NCBI GenBank assembly: GCA_905214865.1
Contig: CAJMNO010000014.1
Coordinates: 1 to 55,309, forward strand
Origin: an uncultured bacterium
GTDB lineage: Bacteria > Actinomycetota > Coriobacteriia > Coriobacteriales > Atopobiaceae
Direction: 5' to 3'
Length of the DNA stretch: 55,309 nucleotides
How positions within the stretch are numbered: position 1 is the first letter of the stretch; each line of letters starts with the position of its first letter. The position numbers were made by a program, and so were the translations under genes. Below are positions 1 to 8,148 of the stretch, piece by piece. The notes below the pieces were generated by a model that saw nothing but the letters and a program-made list of their open reading frames with translations, did not search any database and was not told the DNA's origin.

Positions 1-126
1 TCTCGGCGCAGACGACCGTCGCATGCGCTACCCACTAGAAACGTCGAAGAGCCCGTTTTCCTTCGTGGCTCAAGAGGGTGCCGTTGGGTGATGTCCATGT
101 GCATCGGCGCAGAGGTGGTCGCGAGG
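1..126. other. Window edge, no gene seen
   Basis: No open frame with a credible start or known motif is visible before the end of the holo-ACP synthase gene. It may hold the 3' flank of that minus-strand gene or part of a gene lying outside the window. Confidence 0.4.
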
Positions 127-507
127 TCAGCCCGACGCCTCCAACACGGCAAACGTGAGGACGCAGGACGTTTCGTAGGAGACGGAAACCTGTAGCCGAT
201 AAAGGCCGTGGCTTCTTGCCTGCACGTCCATGGTTCCTAACAGCTTGACGCTGGGACGACCTAGCTCGTCCGTAGAGTATTCAATCTCCCCGAACGAAGC
301 GTCGTCTGGATTCATGCGCAACGCCTTGAAGACGGCTTCCTTCATGGAGAACCTTGCGCTAAATGCCGTTAGGGGGCTGTCCGCCGCGAGGCAGTCGCGT
401 CGCTCCCGCTCGGTGAAGGTGCGGGTAAAGAAAGGGTCGTCCCAATTGCCCTCCAGCGGCTTCATTCTGCTGAAGTCGAGGACGTCGCATCCCACGCCAA
501 GTACCAT
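127..507 (-). CDS. acpS: Holo-[acyl-carrier-protein] synthase
   Basis: AcpS transfers 4'-phosphopantetheine from CoA to a serine of an acyl carrier protein. The 126-residue product has the family's length and its two key blocks: an N-terminal G-x-D motif (VGCDVLDF, Mg-binding Asp) and RFSMKEAVFKAL in the middle (Mg-binding Glu and the Lys). The ATG at 507 was chosen over an upstream in-frame ATG at 546 because GGGAG lies 5 nt ahead and it gives a normal AcpS N-terminus. It follows the TetR gene by 66 bp on the same strand, so the two are probably cotranscribed. It sits divergent from an operon encoding an acyl carrier protein (5768-6007). I infer that this carrier is its partner, but it may also be the cell's general AcpS. 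Confidence 0.9.
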   Translation of the reverse strand: MVLGVGCDVLDFSRMKPLEGNWDDPFFTRTFTERERRDCLAADSPLTAFSARFSMKEAVFKALRMNPDDASFGEIEYSTDELGRPSVKLLGTMDVQARSHGLYRLQVSVSYETSCVLTFAVLEASG

Positions 508-573
508 GTCGTCTCCCAGGTGCCAGTCGTTCAATTGGGGTATCACTGAGGCTATTGCAAGGAATACCGCTGC

Positions 574-1209
574 TCAAATTGGTTGGGGGTCGGATTCAAA
601 GCGGCCCGCCGTGTTACCCCCTATGCGCATTGAGTTGAGTACCGTCACGATTGCATCCCTGGTTGCCCAGGGTTCCTTGTTGACGAGCCATGCCTTCGTT
701 AGGAGAAGGTGAACTTCGACAAAGGAGTTCGTGAATCCGTTGCGTAACTCATCGTGCGGCATTCCGTCCGTATCCATGAGAGCATTCACGTGGTTTCTGA
801 GCACCTTGCGGAACTTGACCAAAAAGTACTCGTCGCCATGAGGACCAAGCATTGCGGCGAGACGAGCGCCGTTCTCCTCGCAACGATCGAGCCATTCGAA
901 GAAGCCGATTGGCGGGCTGATGTGAAACCCCCAATCAGTTCGGGCACCGCCCTCAGGGTATTGCTCCGTTACGGGTGCCTGGAGGTTGGCGAGGTCAAAG
1001 GCGACGACCTCCTTGAAGGAGTTGATGAGCTCGTCCTCGACGGTCTGTGTCACGTCAGCCATGTCGTCAAAGTAGGAGTAAAAGGTGCTGCGAACCACAT
1101 CGGCCTGCTCACAGACGGATTTGACGCTCACTCTGTCGAAGTCAGTGGTGCCGAGCAGGGTGATGTATGCATCGATGATGTTTGACTTCGTGCGCTCTCG
1201 TTTCAGCAT
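574..1209 (-). CDS. TetR/AcrR family transcriptional regulator
   Basis: This 211-residue protein has an N-terminal TetR-type helix-turn-helix at about residues 10-55, with the typical STFYSYFDDM recognition-helix segment. The C-terminal ligand domain is family-specific and unrecognised. Translation starts at the ATG at 1209 after an AGAGGA site. It is the first gene of a minus-strand pair with acpS and is divergent from the MFS/hydrolase/ACP/Pta/Buk operon. The 210-bp shared promoter region contains a 10-bp perfect inverted repeat (1283-1328). TetR proteins usually repress themselves and the divergent operon until a small ligand binds. I infer that here the ligand is the imported substrate or its acyl product. 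Confidence 0.88.
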   Translation of the reverse strand: MLKRERTKSNIIDAYITLLGTTDFDRVSVKSVCEQADVVRSTFYSYFDDMADVTQTVEDELINSFKEVVAFDLANLQAPVTEQYPEGGARTDWGFHISPPIGFFEWLDRCEENGARLAAMLGPHGDEYFLVKFRKVLRNHVNALMDTDGMPHDELRNGFTNSFVEVHLLLTKAWLVNKEPWATRDAIVTVLNSMRIGGNTAGRFESDPQPI

Positions 1210-1282
1210 GTGAATCCTCTGACATAAACCGTTTCATTAGATATGAAGCGGCTGATTTTGAACAGGACAAGTAAATGACGCA

Positions 1283-1328
1283 GTGTTCGATTTGCACACG
1301 CACTTCATCGCATGTTTGAATCGAACAC
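1283..1328. promoter_or_regulatory. Inverted repeat, candidate TetR operator
   Basis: GTGTTCGATT (1283-1292) and AATCGAACAC (1319-1328) are perfect 10-bp arms separated by 26 bp, in the divergent promoter region between the TetR gene and the first MFS gene. The position fits an operator, or two half-sites that control both directions. The long spacer is unusual for one TetR dimer, so looping or two dimers are possible. Confidence 0.55.
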
Positions 1329-1377
1329 CAGCTGGTTCAGGCGTTCTGTTCCAGCAATGTTACGCCCAACATAATAA

Positions 1378-1414
1378 CCCCCAGAACGATAAGCAACGGA
1401 GAGAGTTCTGGGGG
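1378..1414 (+). promoter_or_regulatory. 5' UTR hairpin overlapping a ribosome binding site
   Basis: CCCCCAGAAC (1378-1387) pairs perfectly with GTTCTGGGGG (1405-1414) across a 17-nt loop, ending 5 nt before the ATG at 1420. The 3' arm contains most of the G-rich Shine-Dalgarno sequence, so folding would hide the ribosome binding site. There is no T run, so it is not an obvious terminator. A translational control role is inference. Confidence 0.5.
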
Positions 1415-1419
1415 AGGTT

Positions 1420-2700
1420 ATGCAGAAACATTCAATATTTAAGCAGTCGCGAATCTGGCGAGCCTGGCCGATGCTCGTCTATTCCACACTTGGCTACTTC
1501 ATCACCTCGACGGTTGCAAGTTCGATGAACGTTGCGGCAGGGGTCTTTGCCTCGGAGCGTGGGTGGGACGCGGTGCTAATCACCTCGATGATCTCGATTG
1601 CGAGCCTCGGTAACGTTCTCTGCGGCTTCATCGCCGGACGTCTCTGCGTTCGCCACTCTGCAAAGATGATGGCACTGATTTGGGGCGCCATCTATCTTTT
1701 GGGCATTCTCCTCATGGGCGTGAGCACGGACTTCTCCCTGTTCGTTATTGCTATGGTCCTTGCCAACGCGGCCTCCTCGGCATGGGGCTACAACACGAAC
1801 CCCGTGCTCATCACGAACTGGTTCCCAAAGTACAAGGGTACGGTGCAGGGAATCGTCTCCATGGGGATACCCCTGGGCGCGGGCTTTGCCTCGGTTTGCT
1901 TCATGTTCGGATATGGACGCTGGGGAATTGAAGGCGCAAACCTCCCCTTCGCCATCATCGCGGGCGTCACGCTGCTCCTTCTTGTGTTCGGGATTACGAA
2001 CTACCCCGAGCAAATGGGCCTTGAGCCGGATACGATGATGCCGTGCGAGCGTCGTAACCCCGGGCTTGCTGGGGCACGCCCCGAGGGCTGCTCTCCAGAC
2101 CTGCCGAAAATGGGACATGTAAAGGTGGGCACGGGGTTTGTCGTCCTCTCTCTGATCCTTGGAACCCAGCTTCTCTTTGCCGGCGGGCTTATGGTGCAGA
2201 TTGCGCCGCGCCTCTTCGAGCTTGGATACAGCATGGACGAGGCCCTTGCCGGCATGATAGTGACTGCCGGTTTTGCCTGCGCGGGAAGCATCGTCTGCGG
2301 AGCAATCGGCGATCGCTACGGAGCAAGCGTCGGGGTAATTCTCACCTTCGTCCTTGGCATTGTCGGAATCCTCCTCAACGTCACGGGTCAGCACACCCTT
2401 GTCATGGCAAGCCTTGCGCTCATCGGAGTTGTGACGGGTAGCGCGGACAACTGGCCGGTGAACATCTGTGCGGAGCAATTTGGGCGAGAGGGCTTTGCCA
2501 GCTCCTTCAGCATCATGCAGCCCATCATCCAGCTTGTGGGTGCTGCGGGTCCGGCGCTGTTTGCCCAGGCAGCTGGCCTCACGGGTAGCTACGAGATCTC
2601 GTACCTCATAGGTGCCGCCCTTCTCTTGATTGGCCTCGTGCTCTATTGCCTGTTCATTCGCAAAGGCACGAAGTTGGGGGGAGGTGTCCAAGGCAGTTAA
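1420..2700 (+). CDS. MFS transporter, OFA-like (oxalate/formate antiporter type)
   Basis: This 426-residue integral membrane protein has about twelve hydrophobic segments and the organisation of the major facilitator superfamily. The first half contains the segment WGYNTNPVLITNWFPKYKGT, as in the oxalate:formate antiporter (OFA) group that moves small carboxylates. The start at 1420 follows a GGGGGAGG ribosome site that sits inside a hairpin. It is the first gene of a tightly spaced operon with a second MFS gene (58 bp later), a hydrolase, an ACP, a phosphotransacylase and a butyrate kinase. I infer uptake of the substrate or export of an acid product. The actual substrate is unknown. Confidence 0.85.
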   Translation: MQKHSIFKQSRIWRAWPMLVYSTLGYFITSTVASSMNVAAGVFASERGWDAVLITSMISIASLGNVLCGFIAGRLCVRHSAKMMALIWGAIYLLGILLMGVSTDFSLFVIAMVLANAASSAWGYNTNPVLITNWFPKYKGTVQGIVSMGIPLGAGFASVCFMFGYGRWGIEGANLPFAIIAGVTLLLLVFGITNYPEQMGLEPDTMMPCERRNPGLAGARPEGCSPDLPKMGHVKVGTGFVVLSLILGTQLLFAGGLMVQIAPRLFELGYSMDEALAGMIVTAGFACAGSIVCGAIGDRYGASVGVILTFVLGIVGILLNVTGQHTLVMASLALIGVVTGSADNWPVNICAEQFGREGFASSFSIMQPIIQLVGAAGPALFAQAAGLTGSYEISYLIGAALLLIGLVLYCLFIRKGTKLGGGVQGS

Positions 2701-2758
2701 CCCCCGCAGTCGCGGAAATCCCCTCTGATCTATGAGAAACACTAACAAGGGAAATCAC

Positions 2759-3940
2759 ATGAACGGAAAATTCAAGACGCTCGTTGGTGTCTATAGCTGT
2801 GCGCTTGCCCTGATGGGCCTGATCGTACCCGTGTCCGTCCTCGCGGACATCGCGCAGAGCTTCCCCGATGCGCCCATCACCCAGATCCAGCTCATCGTCA
2901 CCCTGCCCAGCCTCATCGCAATTCCCACGGGCATCATCGTCTCAAAGCTCGCCTCTCGCGTTTACAAGAAGTACAGCGCCCTGTTCTTCACGGCTTTCTA
3001 CGTCTTTGCGGGAACCATGCCCATTTACCTGCACGGTTCCGTGGGAGAGCTTCTCCTCTCATCGGCTCTCGTCGGCGTTGCCATGGGCGGACTCCAGAAC
3101 AGCATGACGACGATCATCCCCGACTACTTTGAGGGAGAGCAGCGCGGAACGGTCCTTGGCCTGCTGTCCACCTTCGTCTGCCTGGGTGGCTTCATCTACA
3201 CCTCGGCTGCGACTGCATTTGGCTCTGGAGACTGGACGCACGCCTTCTACGCCTACTTCCTGATTGGCATCTTCTTCGTCCTCGAGATCGTTTGCCTTCC
3301 CAAGGGCAAGCTCGAGCCCAAGCCCACCAAGACCGAGCACGTCGTGGTTCCCCGCGAGGTGATCGTGCTCTGCATCATGGGATTCACGCTCTACACCTTC
3401 TGCCAGCTCTTCAACTCTAACGAGGCGCTGCTCGTGGTCGAGCGTGGCATGGGTGGTACCGCCGAGGCGGGTATGGGCTCCTCCGCCTACACGCTTTCGG
3501 GTATCGTCGCCGGCATCATAGTGGCCCCGCTGATGAAGATCTTCAAGAAGCAGGCGCCTACCGTCACGTTCCTCATGGCTCTCGTCGGACTCGTCGTTTA
3601 CGCCCTGGCATCCAACGTCCTCATGCTCTGCGTTGCTGGTTTCTTCATCGGTCTCGCCTATCAGAGCTTCACCCCCTTTGGCGGCATGGGCGCCTCGAAC
3701 TTCTCGAGCGCTATGGGCATGGCGTTCAACATGGCGCTGGTAAATGCCTCCATGTCCCTTGGCCAGGCCCTCTCTCCGTTCACTACGGCAGCCCTCGGCT
3801 CCCTTTTGGGTGGATCCATCACCTCGATGATCTGGGTTGGTGCCGCCTTCATCACGGTCCTTCTGATAGTCGGCTTTGTGTACTTCGGCAAGGTCAACAT
3901 CCTCGTCTCTCACTCTGCTGGCAGCAAAGCCGAGGACTAG
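2759..3940 (+). CDS. MFS transporter (second of pair)
   Basis: This 393-residue, twelve-helix MFS protein is clearly different from the preceding transporter. The first helix starts near residue 6 and cytoplasmic basic patches (KLASRVYKK) follow transmembrane helix 2. The ATG at 2759 is preferred over an upstream in-frame ATG at 2732 because AAGGGA lies 7 nt ahead and the extra residues are polar. It is the second gene of the operon. Two non-identical MFS carriers in one catabolic operon suggest either import plus export or two substrates. No substrate motif is recognised. Confidence 0.85.
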   Translation: MNGKFKTLVGVYSCALALMGLIVPVSVLADIAQSFPDAPITQIQLIVTLPSLIAIPTGIIVSKLASRVYKKYSALFFTAFYVFAGTMPIYLHGSVGELLLSSALVGVAMGGLQNSMTTIIPDYFEGEQRGTVLGLLSTFVCLGGFIYTSAATAFGSGDWTHAFYAYFLIGIFFVLEIVCLPKGKLEPKPTKTEHVVVPREVIVLCIMGFTLYTFCQLFNSNEALLVVERGMGGTAEAGMGSSAYTLSGIVAGIIVAPLMKIFKKQAPTVTFLMALVGLVVYALASNVLMLCVAGFFIGLAYQSFTPFGGMGASNFSSAMGMAFNMALVNASMSLGQALSPFTTAALGSLLGGSITSMIWVGAAFITVLLIVGFVYFGKVNILVSHSAGSKAED

Positions 3941-3979
3941 GGATCAGCTCAAATAGCCAATCAATCGTTTGGAGGAAAC

Positions 3980-5719
3980 ATGTCTCGTGAATTGGTCACA
4001 AAGACCGTCATCTGCAACGGCAACCCCACCGAGGTGCTGATGCGTCAGATGCTCAAGCCGTGCTCCAAGGAGGAGTTCGACGCGATGACTCCCGAGGAGC
4101 GCGAGGACTACAAGGTCCTCACCCCGCTGAACAATCGCGTCTATGAGCCCGAGCCGGGAATCATCTGCATGCAGGACGTGTCCGTCGAGATGCGCGACGG
4201 CATCCACATCTACGTGGATATCTACAAGCCCAAGGACATGCCGGTCGTGCCGCTGATCGTCTCCTGGAGCTTCTACGGCAAGAGGCCGTTCGACGGGCAG
4301 TCCGACTGGCAGATCATGGGCGTTCCGCCCCAGACTGTCTCCAACATGTCCAAGTTTGAGAGCCCCGACCCTGGCTACTGGTGCCGCCATGGCTACGCGG
4401 TCGCCAACGTCGATCCGCGTGGCGTCGGGCATTCCGAGGGCGACTTCATGCAGTTTGGCACCCAGGAGGGCAAGGACGGCTACGACTTCATCGAGTGGGC
4501 GGCGCAGCAGGCCTGGTGCAATGGTCACGTCGCCCTTGCTGGTAACTCCTGCGTCGCGATGACTCAGTGGCGCATCGCCTCCCAGCAGCCGCCCCACCTC
4601 TCCTGCATCGCTCCCTGGGAGGGCACGAGTGACATGTATCGCGAGTCCCTCATGGAGGGTGGAATCCCCGCGCACACCTTCGTCGGCATGGTCGTGCGCG
4701 AGGCGGTCGGCCTGAACTACATCGATGACACCGCGGCGAACTCCGAGAAGTACCCCTTCATCGACTGTGATTACTGGAAGGACAAGGACCCCATCTGGAA
4801 GAACATCACGTGCCCCGTCTATGTGACGGCGTGCTGGAACCACTTCCACCTGCGCGGCTCCATCCAGGCGTTCCGCAAGATCAAGTCTCGCAAGAAGTGG
4901 CTGCGTGCCCACCGCAACTTCGAGTGGCCCGACGCGTACAACAACGCCAACCTGCAGGATCTGGAGCGCTTCTTCGCGCGCTATCTCAAAGGCGAGCGCA
5001 ACGGGTGGGAGCTCACCCCGACTGTCCGTCTCGAGGTCCAGGACGCCTTTGACTACAACTACCAGGAGAACCGCCCCGAGACTAGCTTCCCGCTTAAGCG
5101 CACGAAGTACGAGAAGCTCTACCTGGACGCCACTGACATGTCGATGAAGGCGGAGCCTGTCGCGGAAGAGGGCATGGCTGCCTACGAGAGCGCCGACGGA
5201 GAGGTCTGCTTCGACTATCGCTTCCCCGAGGACACCGAGCTCACGGGCTACATGAAGCTTCACCTCTGGGTCGCCGCCGAGAGCTACAACGACGCTGACC
5301 TCTTCATCAACGTCCAGAAGCTCTCGACGACCGGCGAGTGGCTGCCGATCACTCTCTTTGGCGAGCCGCACCCTGGCGCCTGGGGCAAGATGAGGATCTC
5401 TCGCAGGAAGCTCGACGAGAAGCTCTCGACCGACTTCCAGCCCATCCAGGCTCACACCTGCGACGAGAAGGTCAAGCCAGGCGAGATCGTCCCCGTCGAC
5501 ATCGAGATCTGGCCGACGAGCCGCTTCTGGCACAAGGGCCAGCAGATTCGCGTTCAGATTGCCGGTCGCTACATCAGGGAGAACTGGTTCGAGCCGCTCC
5601 AGTGGGACACGGACAACTATGGGCGCCACCTCGTCTACACCGGTGGCGAGCACGACTCCTACCTGCAGATTCCCGTCGTCCCGCCCCGCTATCAGGACGG
5701 TGACTACATCTACCGCTAG
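3980..5719 (+). CDS. CocE/NonD (S15-like) alpha/beta hydrolase
   Basis: This 579-residue protein has no signal peptide. Members of this family cleave esters, amides or acyl-peptides using a Ser-Asp-His triad. A central alpha/beta-hydrolase domain carries DPRGVGHSEGDF near residue 150 and the nucleophile elbow GNSCV with Ser190. A C-terminal beta-jelly-roll of the X-Pro dipeptidyl-peptidase type follows from about residue 350. At the usual acid position, where relatives read GW-x-D, this protein reads ACWN, so Asp may be replaced by Asn or supplied elsewhere. The start follows GGAGG. It lies between transporter and ACP genes, so it may release or transfer an acyl group. The ester or amide substrate is unknown. 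Confidence 0.85.
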   Translation: MSRELVTKTVICNGNPTEVLMRQMLKPCSKEEFDAMTPEEREDYKVLTPLNNRVYEPEPGIICMQDVSVEMRDGIHIYVDIYKPKDMPVVPLIVSWSFYGKRPFDGQSDWQIMGVPPQTVSNMSKFESPDPGYWCRHGYAVANVDPRGVGHSEGDFMQFGTQEGKDGYDFIEWAAQQAWCNGHVALAGNSCVAMTQWRIASQQPPHLSCIAPWEGTSDMYRESLMEGGIPAHTFVGMVVREAVGLNYIDDTAANSEKYPFIDCDYWKDKDPIWKNITCPVYVTACWNHFHLRGSIQAFRKIKSRKKWLRAHRNFEWPDAYNNANLQDLERFFARYLKGERNGWELTPTVRLEVQDAFDYNYQENRPETSFPLKRTKYEKLYLDATDMSMKAEPVAEEGMAAYESADGEVCFDYRFPEDTELTGYMKLHLWVAAESYNDADLFINVQKLSTTGEWLPITLFGEPHPGAWGKMRISRRKLDEKLSTDFQPIQAHTCDEKVKPGEIVPVDIEIWPTSRFWHKGQQIRVQIAGRYIRENWFEPLQWDTDNYGRHLVYTGGEHDSYLQIPVVPPRYQDGDYIYR

Positions 5720-5767
5720 AAAGTTCGAACTATCGAGATAACAAACAACGAATGAGAGGGATTCACG

Positions 5768-6007
5768 ATGAGTGACGAGATCTTCAACAAGCTTGCCGAG
5801 CGCTGCGCATACCTCTGGGGCGTCGATGCCTCCACGATCACGCCCGACGCCACATTCGCCGAGCACAACACCAAGAGCACGCAGGTCTCCCAGATGACGA
5901 CGTATCTGGAGGACGAGCTTGACTGCGAGGTTCCCTACATGCAGTTCAAGCGCTGCAAGACCGTCGGCGAGGCGGCGGCGTTCGTCGCCGGCCTGCTCGA
6001 CGAGTAG
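5768..6007 (+). CDS. Divergent acyl carrier protein
   Basis: This is a 79-residue acidic protein with the four-helix ACP pattern: F30 of the first loop, the long helix 2 ending LEDELDCEVP, and the KTVGEAA segment of helix 4. The phosphopantetheine serine aligns with Ser37, but the usual D-S-L motif reads K-S-T and the loop before it is one residue shorter than in E. coli AcpP. The start follows GAGAGGG. It lies between the hydrolase and phosphotransacylase genes rather than in a fatty-acid cluster. This makes a dedicated acyl-carrier role likely. A holo-ACP synthase gene sits at the far end of the divergent unit. Confidence 0.85.
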   Translation: MSDEIFNKLAERCAYLWGVDASTITPDATFAEHNTKSTQVSQMTTYLEDELDCEVPYMQFKRCKTVGEAAAFVAGLLDE

Positions 6008-6031
6008 GCATGCCCGGGAACGGAGGAAAGA

Positions 6032-7036
6032 GTGAACGAGTTCCTTCAGGGGATGGTGAGCCGCGCCAAGGAGCATCCGGCACGGGTCTGCTTCCCCGAA
6101 TCCGAGAGCGTGGACATCCTCGCCTGTGCCGCAAGGGTCGTCGAGCTTGGAATGGGCGCCCCGGTGCTGGTTGGCAGCAGGGAGACGGTGGAGAGCCTCG
6201 CCAACGAGAGCGGAATCCAGACCACTGGGTTCGAGTACTTTGACAACGGGGACGAGGCGTGCAGGGAAGAGCTTGCCAGCGCCTACGATGCCCTTGGCGC
6301 GGGCGAGTACAGTCACAAGGCGATCCTGCGCAAGAGTAAGGACCCCGTCAACTGCGGCATGATCATGCTCAGGTGCGGGATGGTCGACTGCGTCGCAGCC
6401 GGCAAGGAGCGCTCGACCGGTGACGTAGTCTTCTCCGCGATGAGCTTCGTGGGGTTGGCTGATGGCGTCGAGTCCCCGTCGAGTCTGGGCATCGCCGACA
6501 TCCCCGGCTTCGAGGGTCCGCAGGGCTCAATGCTCGGCCTCGCAGACTGCGCGATCACTGCCCAGCCCGACGCTGCCGACCTCGCCGGAATCGCCATCTC
6601 ATCCGCAGATACCGCCAGAACGCTCCTCGGCTGGGAGCCCCGCGTTGCCCTCCTGGCCTTCTCGACCAAGGGCTCGGCCGAGCACGAGTCCATCGACGTT
6701 ATTCGCTCTGCGGTCGAGCGTGTGCATGAGCTGAGGCCCGACATCCTCTGCGATGGGGAGCTCCAGCTGGATGCCGCCATCATCCCGGCGGCGGCGAAGC
6801 ACAAGGTCAGGGGTGAGAGCCCCGTTGCCGGCAGGGCCAACATTCTCATCTTCCCCAACCTGCACGCCGGCAACATTGGGGTCAAGATGGTGCAGATCTT
6901 TGGACACGCCAACGCGTATGGCCCGGTCTTGCAAGGATTTGCGAAGCCAGTCTGCGACTTCTCCAGGAGCGCGCCAGTGGACGAGATGCTCGGCAACGTT
7001 GCGATGCTGATCATCCGGGCGGGAGGTGACCTCTGA
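6032..7036 (+). CDS. pta: Phosphotransacylase (phosphate acetyltransferase type)
   Basis: Pta and Ptb enzymes exchange the thiol carrier of an acyl thioester for phosphate, giving an acyl phosphate. The 334-residue length and the C-terminal blocks (LLGWEPRVALLAFSTKGSA, DGELQLDAA, PVAGRANILIFPNL, GNIGVKMVQ) match phosphate acetyltransferase more closely than the roughly 300-residue phosphate butyryltransferase. The GTG start at 6032 follows GGAGGAAAG. The last base of its stop codon is the first base of the butyrate kinase start codon, indicating translational coupling. Because an ACP gene lies 24 bp upstream, acyl-ACP as well as acyl-CoA is a plausible donor. That is inference. Confidence 0.85.
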   Translation: MNEFLQGMVSRAKEHPARVCFPESESVDILACAARVVELGMGAPVLVGSRETVESLANESGIQTTGFEYFDNGDEACREELASAYDALGAGEYSHKAILRKSKDPVNCGMIMLRCGMVDCVAAGKERSTGDVVFSAMSFVGLADGVESPSSLGIADIPGFEGPQGSMLGLADCAITAQPDAADLAGIAISSADTARTLLGWEPRVALLAFSTKGSAEHESIDVIRSAVERVHELRPDILCDGELQLDAAIIPAAAKHKVRGESPVAGRANILIFPNLHAGNIGVKMVQIFGHANAYGPVLQGFAKPVCDFSRSAPVDEMLGNVAMLIIRAGGDL

Positions 7037-8148
7037 TGGCGGAGCGCGCATGGAGGGTCCTGACCATCAATCCGGGCTCGACATCCACTAAGGTTGGCAT
7101 GTTCGAAGGCGAGAAGCCCGTGTTCACCACTACGATTGAGCACGACGCGAAGCGCCTGGCAACGTTCCCCCATGTGAGCGACCAGCTTCCCTACAGGCGC
7201 GAGATGATACTCGGAGAGCTAAGCAAGCACGGCGTCAAGCTTCAGGACGTTGATGCGTTCGTCGGACGTGGAGGTGGTCTGCTCCCCGTCGAGGGCGGAA
7301 CCTACAAGGTTGGCCAGACGCTGCTCGACCATGCCTCGAAGGGGGCCAACGGCGTTGAGCACCCCGCCAACCTCGGAAGCCTCCTTGCCTCCGCATTTGC
7401 AGAGGAGGCTGGTGGGAAACCCGCCTATGTCGTGAATCCCCCCGACACCGACGAGCTCTGCGACTGCGCGCGCATGACGGGCGTTAAGGGCGTGTACCGG
7501 CACGTCCATCTGCACGCGCTCAACCTCAAGGAGACGGCCATCAGGCACGCCGCCTCCATGGGGAGGAGGTACGAGGACTGCAACTTCGTGGTGTGCCACA
7601 TCGGTGGCGGCATCTCGATTTCCGCACACCAGCACGGACGCATGATTGACGGCAATGACATCGTCGGCGGCGAGGGGCCCATGACGCCGACGCGTTGCGG
7701 CAGCCTTCCGGTCGTCGAGGTCCTGGGGCTCATCAAGAGCGGAATGGATGCGAGCCAGGTCCACAAGCTCTGCCTCAAGAACGGCGGCTTCGTGAACCTG
7801 CTTGGGACGAACGATGCCCGCGAGGTCCAGGCAAGGGCGGAGAAGGGTGACGCCGAGGCAGCCCGGGTCTGGGATACCCTGGTCTACCAGATTTGCAAGT
7901 GGATTGGTGCCATGGCCGCCGTGCTCGGCGGAGACGTCGACGGGATTCTCCTTGGCGGCGGGATGGTGCACAGCGATGCCCTCGTCGAAGCGGTTCGGGA
8001 GAGGTGTGGTTGGATCGCCCCTGTGACTGCCTATCCTGGGGAGTTTGAGCTCGAGGCCATGGCTGCCGGTGCCCGTCGCGTGCTGAACGGGGAGGAAGAC
8101 GCGAAGGAGTATACGGGCATTCCCGTGTTCCAGGGCTTTGACAAGTAA
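7036..8148 (+). CDS. buk: Butyrate kinase family acyl kinase
   Basis: Butyrate kinase converts an acyl phosphate and ADP to a carboxylic acid and ATP. The 370-residue protein has the ASKHA-fold signatures of this family: INPGSTSTKVGMFE at residues 9-22, GRGGGLLPVEGGTY, NPPDTDELCDCARMTG and GGEGPMTPTRCGSLP. It is slightly longer than typical Buk (about 355). The ATG overlaps the stop of the phosphotransacylase by one base. It completes the operon, so the pathway probably ends in substrate-level phosphorylation. Relatives also act on branched-chain, phenylacetyl or propionyl phosphates, so the acyl chain cannot be fixed from sequence. Confidence 0.88.
   Translation: MAERAWRVLTINPGSTSTKVGMFEGEKPVFTTTIEHDAKRLATFPHVSDQLPYRREMILGELSKHGVKLQDVDAFVGRGGGLLPVEGGTYKVGQTLLDHASKGANGVEHPANLGSLLASAFAEEAGGKPAYVVNPPDTDELCDCARMTGVKGVYRHVHLHALNLKETAIRHAASMGRRYEDCNFVVCHIGGGISISAHQHGRMIDGNDIVGGEGPMTPTRCGSLPVVEVLGLIKSGMDASQVHKLCLKNGGFVNLLGTNDAREVQARAEKGDAEAARVWDTLVYQICKWIGAMAAVLGGDVDGILLGGGMVHSDALVEAVRERCGWIAPVTAYPGEFELEAMAAGARRVLNGEEDAKEYTGIPVFQGFDK

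Noticed and set aside
3944..6316. 790-codon open frame on the minus strand across the hydrolase and ACP genes
   Set aside because: It is an antisense shadow of high-GC codon use; low-complexity Arg/Val/Leu composition, no motif, and it covers genes with clear families and ribosome sites.
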